Of a stretch of DNA of 64,000 nucleotides, positions 58,562 to 64,000 are shown piece after piece. The translations under genes and the position numbers were made by a program. The DNA is from Dastarcus helophoroides (Eukaryota > Arthropoda > Insecta > Coleoptera > Bothrideridae), in assembly GCA_028583605.1 (NCBI GenBank), contig CM053330.1, positions 26,739,233 to 26,803,232 of the forward strand. Direction: 5' to 3'. How positions within the stretch are numbered: position 1 is the stretch's first letter; each line of letters begins with the position of its first letter. The notes under the pieces were generated by a model, which saw nothing but the letters and a program-made list of their open reading frames with translations, made no database searches and was not told the origin of the DNA.

Positions 58562-59346
58562 AGTACTTTCGTTCAGAAGTTATTAAAATTCGACATATTG
58601 GTAGACTATAGTAAGATAATGAACCAGTTACATTTTTGAATCGCTACAAAGAACTGGTAAAAAGTTATTGACATTTGAAATGTCAAGCTTTCAACATTGA
58701 GTCTTATGAGACACTAGAGCTTTTATCATACTTTACAAAAAGGACTATTCAGATTTCAGAAAAAAAAAAGAAAACGATGGAAAAAAATATATAATACATT
58801 CTAGACACTTGAAAGTACCGAGAGCGTGTGATGGTAGTAATTAGCGAATACATATAAAAAAAATTATTTTCTTTGAAATCAGAGAAAACTGCCCACTTTA
58901 TTCGCCCAATTTCAGGCCCCAAAATACGTTATTTCAGTATTCTAGTCCTTTGCTAAGAAATCATTACAAAACCAAAAGTTTTTTCTGTCCCAGGCTGAAA
59001 AAGTAGGCAACTTTTCCGCACCGGATAACAAAAAACAAATAGTGATTGTCATAGAAAATTAAATGACAATAAAAATGTAAGGAATTTACAATAATTCCCT
59101 AATTTAAGTAATATTGACTGCAATTTCGGAAAAAAATAGTAGGTGATCCCCTTGATCCCCTCGATCCTTGATCGCCACTGTGACTAATCAGTTCTAAAAC
59201 CGCGATGCTTTTATTTTAATAATTGCTACCTGAAACGTCCTCACATTACGTGCACACAGATCAACTGAGGAAAATTGTGGTTTTTTTAGTGGTGAATTTA
59301 GGAGAATATAACAATTGATTTACACACAGACTAAATGACCAATATA
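58562..59346. other. Intron or downstream sequence, unassigned
   Basis: No supportable feature. Confidence 0.5.
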
Positions 59347-61010
59347 GAAAGACCTCGCTTAACGCGTAGGATCAAAGTAGAGCGTAATGTGAAACAGCGC
59401 TAAACGAGGCTATCTTAACATGTAAATAATGGGGTTAGGGGAAGATGGATAGAAAATTGGTTAGGTATTAAATTATGTTTTTTTTAATAAAAATAAAACT
59501 AAACATTTATTTCCTTCAAAAATAAAAACAATATAAACGAATATACTTATAAAAACAAATAAAATTCTCAGTCAGTCAGATCATTCAGTTTATTCTGTGT
59601 TTCCAATTTTTTGCCTTTTGTCAAGAAGGCATCTAATGTAGTTTGCGTTTTCCTTTTGCGTTCTGTTAGAAGTTGTTGATAAGTGGATAAAGCATCTATA
59701 ACACCCCGTCTTGCTTTTGAACTCCTGTCAAAATTTGGATCATTTTCAACAAATTGGTCCATAATTTCAGTTATAGTGGTCAAACTCCTTTTTACAAACG
59801 CCATCAAAAGTTCTTTTTGCTCTTCTTCGAAATCACTACTATCAATATTTTTGTTTTCTTCTTGCTCAGATAATTCCTTGAGCTCATCATTAGAAAGACT
59901 AGCTGCTGTTTCTTGAACTATTTCTTTGACATCTTCCACATTTACCTCATCTAAACCGGTTTGTTTCGCTAATTCTACTATTTCTTCCAATATTTCATCC
60001 ATATCGACAGAGTGTCCAATGTCTTCGCTCTTACTTAAATCTGGCCAAATGTTCTTCCATACTCCTTTCAAAGATCTTTCTGTTATCTCGTTCCAAGAAA
60101 GGTTTATGTTTTCTGCAGCATTCATGATATTGTAGTTTTTCCAAAATTCTCTTATTGATTGCTTCTTTTCTGCGTCTTTTCTTTCAAACATCTGCTTAAA
60201 TGTTCGCCGCAAGTAATAAGCCTTAATATTGGATATAACGCCTTGGTCCATTGGTTGGCTTAAGGCAGATGTATTAAGCGGCAAGAAAACCACTTCGACT
60301 GGAATGCATGGTGTTAAGTCTGATAAATTTGTTGGGTGGCTTGAAGCGTTGTCAATTAATAGTAGTGCTCTTTGTTCAAGTTTTTTAATTTCGCAATAAC
60401 GTTGAACAGACGGGCAGAAATGTTCAGTGAACCAATCCTGGAAAATTTTCATAGTTATCCATGATTTTTTATTAGACTCCCAAATTGCAGGCAAAGTTGA
60501 TTTAGATATGCCTTTCATCGCTCTTTGGTTTTTGGAGTGGTAAAGTAGTAGTGGTTTTAATTTTCAATCTCCGCTTGCGTTACCACCCAGAAGAAGTGTT
60601 AAACAATCTTTTGCAGCTTTAAATCCTGGTGCTCGTTTCTGTTCACGGGATAGAAATGTTCGTTTTGGCATTTTTTTCCCAAAACAGGCCTGTTGCATCA
60701 ACATTAAAAACCAATTCTGGAAGCTAGTTTCCTTGTTCAACTATTGTTTTTAATGTCGCTGGGAATTCAGCCGCCGCTTTGGTATCACCACTTGCTGCTT
60801 CTCATGTAATCTTTATGTTGTAAAGGTTATTTCGATATTTAAATCTATTAAACCATCCTTGACTAGCAACGAAAGTTTTACTTATGTCACTTGCCTCAGC
60901 CTAAATGTAATTAAAAATTCTTCTAGCTTATTCCATTATGATAGATTGGCTTAATGGCATATTGCGTTCAATTTCGTTTTTCCATTGTCTCTATTGTTAG
61001 AAAAGAGCTG
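59347..61010 (-). mobile_element. Tigger-type (pogo) transposon remnant
   Basis: ACCTCGCTTAACGCGTAGGA at 59349 resembles Tigger ends (CCTCGCTTAACGCGG). A Tigger1-like transposase pseudogene follows on the - strand. The other terminus was not recognised near 61010. Confidence 0.75.
59568..61005 (-). pseudogene. Tigger1-like transposase
   Basis: The open part (59568-60518) covers the second half of a DDE_1 transposase: MKGISKSTLPAIWESNKKSW, IFQDWFTEHFCP, LLLIDNASSHPT (catalytic D), VFLPLNTSALSQPMDQGVIS (third acidic residue region), then a Glu-rich C-terminal region ending in a KRKTQTTLDAFLTK PIP-box-like motif. Upstream (60519-61005) the first half can be traced through stops, including LVFNVDATGLFW (first D, with A for E) and QGWFNRFKYRNN from the CENP-B domain. 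Closest family known to me is TIGD1/Tigger. Inactive because of stops in the N-terminal half. Confidence 0.85.
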
Positions 61011-61392
61011 ATTATAATAGTTTCGTTATCGGATGTTTGTGTTGCTGGAGCCGCCGCCGGTCGCCTGAATTGAAGAGGACAACAACGTTATCGCTGAAGC
61101 GTACTTTTGGAACCTTTTTTGCAAGCAGATTAAAAAGTTGATGTCATTCAATTCGAGGCTCTCCGATAACACGCCGCTCATATGTTATTTGGCGATATTT
61201 CATTAGTTATTGAAGCGAAATATAATTTGATATCGGTACGCGTTTATTTTCTTTTATATTTCTAACATCAGAAGTCGGGATCGTACTGACGTCGCATTTG
61301 TGGACTATTGCCCATTGTGCAGGGCATTATTTTGTGTCGATTTAATAAACAATAAACTGAACGGTTGCCTGAATTTGGATTACATTTTAACC

Positions 61393-62404
61393 ATGGCATC
61401 ATCCGAGAATGTGAGTGACCCGACTCAAGTGCTTATAAGTGAATTAGTAAAAGCTTTGCAATCTCAGCGTTCCAATGAAAACGTCGACTTATCCTTTTTC
61501 CGGCCCGAAGTGAACGAATCCGCCAAATGGTGATGCAAAAAGATGGTTCGAACAATGGGATCCAGAAATTCCAGACTGGACCACTTTTTGCAAAGACTTT
61601 CTCGAATTATTTCCTGCTAAAAGAAATTTAGGCCGTTTGTTTGATGACGCAGCAAGATTTAATAGTTCGCGCGTAAACACGTTTGAAACTTACGTTCATG
61701 AAAAACTAACCAAGTTAAAAAGTTTACGGGCGAAGTGGTCAGAAAGCGATTTAGTCGAACTCATTGTGCACGGTATTTCTGAGCTCGATGTTCGTAATGC
61801 CGCGACGAACGCCAAGTGTCAAAGCGTTTCTGAACTTATTGTGTTTTTGTCATCGTTTGTAAAACCATTAGTTAAGAGTATTCAAGATATGCCTAATAAA
61901 ATAGATGATATTTCGATTCGTTAACGAAAGTTTTTCGCCGGCGAGAGACAATTAAACAGTCCGGGAAAATCGAATCAGCAATGTTTTCAGTGTGGTAAAT
62001 TAGGGCATGTCAGAGCAGGCTGTCGAGTGAAGGGATCCAGATTTCTTCCAGATGCTCCGTCATTATCGGGAAGCAACCAATTGGGTGAGTCATCCTCTCG
62101 GCAATTGCCATCTGCTGTCACCTCGCAAGAGCAAGGTGATGTATGCTCGTTCTGTGCTGAACCAGGCCATAATATTTCGAACTGTCTTGCCAAAGCTGCG
62201 ATTGACAAACGCAGCATCAGTTTTTGCTCTGCATTAAGGCCATTTGGAGCCGCTAAGATTTGCATAGATGGACATCCATTTTGGGGACTTGTCGACACCT
62301 GCGCAGATGACGGAACTGAAAATTTACAATGGTACGTTCTAAGACAGAGTCGTTTGGGAAATTTTGAGGATTTTCCACGACGAGCAATGCTATGTAGGAA
62401 TTGA
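61393..62404 (+). pseudogene. Ty3/gypsy gag and start of protease
   Basis: The frame starts MASSENVSDPTQVLISELVK (61393). A small indel at about 61505-61535 changes frame, after which DAKRWFEQWDPEIPDWTTFC and YVHEKLTKLKSLRAKWSESD show a retrotransposon gag domain. After a stop at 61922 come two CCHC zinc knuckles: CFQCGKLGHVRAGC (about 61984-62025) and CSFCAEPGHNISNC (about 62143-62184). FWGLVDTCAD (62280-62308) is the protease active site, with C for G (DTG to DTC). After it the sequence jumps: reverse transcriptase and RNase H are absent. The element is internally deleted and cannot move on its own. Confidence 0.87.
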
Positions 62405-63296
62405 GAAAACTTGTAAGTCAATAGCCGAACACTTCTGATTCCCTCGTATGAGAAATTTTGTAAAACGCTACAACAAACATTGTGTGGTGTGTGCAGTAAA
62501 GAAAACAAGGACATGTCCCTTACAAGGATTTATAAATCTCATAGAAAAACCCACTGATCCCTTCGATACATTGCATATGGATTGTCTAGGGCCCCTTCCT
62601 CTTTCATCTGATGGTCACGAGCACATACTGGTAATAGTAGATGCATTTACCGAGTGGAAAATTGAGTATCATTTCGTCACGCCGGATATACACCGTGGTA
62701 ATGGCCAGGCTGAGAGATACATGAGAACGATAAGAAATCTTTTGAGAATCGAGACAAGAGTTTAGTCAGAATGGCCAAGTGGACTATGGAAGATTCAGTT
62801 AGTTCTGAATACGACAATACAAAAATCCACACAAGCTGCACCTTTGCAACTTTTGTTAGGAATCAAGAGCTCGACGCCTTTAATTCAAGCTCTATTGAAG
62901 ACAGTTAGTTTGAATATGAATCCAGTACGCAGCCGAAAGTTAGACAGGCAGCGTGTAGCTGAGAGGTTATCATCAGCGCCTAGTCTAGAAGGCGTTAATC
63001 GGAAGCGAAGGGATACTGTCAGTTACTCTGTTGGCGACTTTGTGCTGATGCACCGAGATTCCCAAATGCACATAAGCAAGAGCGATTATGAGTTCTTAGG
63101 CCCGTACGAAATTGTTAAATGTTTGGCGCAAAGCCGTTATGAGATTAAAAAGGTTGGAACAAATGTAGTCACCAAAGCCGCTAAGGAGCAGTTAAGGCCG
63201 TCACAGTGGTCACTAACTTGTGATATGAAGAATATTTTAGAGTTTCTGGAAGAGGACGATGATGTAACTCAGAATGTATTAGGTGAGTTACAATGA
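62405..63296 (+). pseudogene. Ty3/gypsy integrase (core deleted)
   Basis: MRNFVKRYNKHCVVCAVKKT gives the CxxC half of the HHCC zinc-binding domain, DTLHMDCLGPLPLSS and ILVIVDAFTEW the first catalytic D region. The middle of the core is missing: TEW is followed directly by IEYHFVTPDIHRGNGQAERY, the segment with the final catalytic E. A stop lies at 62763. The C-terminal part (62844-63296) keeps YSVGDFVLMHRDSQ, FLGPYEIVKCLAQSRYEIKK and EQLRPSQW, typical of integrase C-terminal domains, to the stop at 63294. Confidence 0.85.
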
Positions 63297-63302
63297 TGAA
63301 AA

Positions 63303-64000
63303 TCTTTGTTTGTTTATTTGGTCTCTGTCCCGATAGTGGTAGAGCCAAGTGGATGGCTGCGGTCTCCACGATGTTTTTTTTATGCAATTGTTTGTTTATT
63401 TGGTCTCTGTCCCGATAGTGGTAGAGCCAAGTGGATGGCTGCGGTCTCCACGATGTTTTTTTTATACAATTGTTTATTTATTTGGTCTCTGTCCCGATAG
63501 TGGTAGAGCCAAGTGGATGGCTGCGGTCTCCACGATGTTTTTTTTGTACAATTGTTTGTTTATTTGGTCTCTGTCCCGATAGTGGTAGAGCCAAGTGGAT
63601 GGCTGAGGTCTCCACGATGTTTTTTTTTATACAATTTTTTGTTTATTTGGTCTCTGTCCCGATAGTGGTAGAGCCAAGTGGATGGCTGCGGTCTCCACAA
63701 TGTTTTTTTTATGCAATTGTTTGTTTATTTGGTCTCTGTCCCGATAGTGGTAGAGCCAAGTGGATGGCTGCGGTCTCCACAATGTTTTTTTTATGCAATT
63801 GTTTGTTTATTTGGTCTCTGTCCCGATAGTGGTAGAGCCAAGTGGATGGCTGCGGTCTCCACGATGTTTTTTTTATGCAATTGTTTGTTTATTTGGTCTC
63901 TGTCCCGATAGTGGTAGAGCCAAGTGGATGACTGCGGTCTCCACGATGTTTTTTTTTATACAATTGTTTGTTTATTTGGTCTCTGTCCCGATAGTGGTAG
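63303..64000. repeat. 82-bp tandem array after the gypsy pol
   Basis: TTTGGTCTCTGTCCCGATAG recurs at 63318, 63400, 63482, 63564, 63647, 63729, 63811, 63893 and 63976, a period of 82 or 83 bp; at least eight full units and a ninth cut by the window edge. Units differ at very few sites (CAATG or CGATG; CTGAGG or CTGCGG; T8 to T9). The last codons of pol end just before the array, so it probably lies in the 3' untranslated part of the element. The short frames read from it arise only because 82 is not a multiple of 3. Confidence 0.9.

Noticed and set aside
63306..63911. Repeated small proteins from the tandem array
   Set aside because: They arise from reading an 82-bp unit in shifting frames; no start context or domain.
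63303..64000. CRISPR-like array
   Set aside because: The 82-bp units abut without variable spacers, and the genome is eukaryotic.

Overview
The window is AT-rich invertebrate (most probably insect) DNA. It holds part of one host gene, stretched over more than 52 kb by very large introns, and the introns are packed with dead or non-autonomous transposable elements. Six exons on the + strand (5326-5438, 6372-6466, 22188-22350, 44170-44323, 52545-52667, 57382-57553) have canonical AG/GT borders and keep one reading frame across all five junctions. Together they give about 273 codons of a TPR-repeat protein that I recognise as BBS4, a BBSome subunit. The first and last exons of the gene lie outside the window. 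I saw no other intact host gene.

Layout. 1-1175: decayed Ty1/copia pol. 1321-2662 (-): LINE reverse transcriptase fragment next to a hammerhead-like repeat. 7662-9119 and 16828-18655: two copies of a long-TIR, TA-type element. 9924-14956: mariner/Tc1-type remnant with long TIRs, split by a nearly complete pogo/Tigger-like element (10157-13469). 16007-16187: a perfect 110-bp palindrome inside a 15-bp target duplication. 19315-20320, 35411-36578, 44564-45762: further foldback elements. 23197-25900 (-): hAT remnant. 29012-29160 and 31116-31252: tRNA-derived repeats. 36895-37904 (-): mariner remnant. 40090-41530 and 47950-51530: RTE-like LINEs, the second split by an RNase-H-bearing LINE (49124-50492) with an 11-bp target duplication. 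58267-58561: hAT-type MITE. 59347-61010 (-): Tigger remnant. 61393-63296: internally deleted Ty3/gypsy element, followed by an 82-bp tandem array that runs off the window. Much of the rest is degenerate A-rich or T-rich low-complexity DNA.

The most interesting signal is a set of short insertions (33329-34057, 34564-35027, 38665-39748, 43404-43704, 55532-56374). They have different sequences but one architecture: a hammerhead-ribozyme core or a decayed one, a palindromic stem III just after GAAA, tandem and/or inverted copies of the unit, and a 12-14 bp target-site duplication. This resembles the ribozyme-bearing terminal repeats of Penelope-like elements and the retrozymes, but no reverse transcriptase is present in any of them. 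At least three cores (38.9-39.7 kb, 34.6 kb, 56.27 kb) match the hammerhead consensus with paired stems I and II.

The mobile elements do not cooperate with the host gene; they enlarge its introns. All element coding regions seen here carry stops, frameshifts or deletions.
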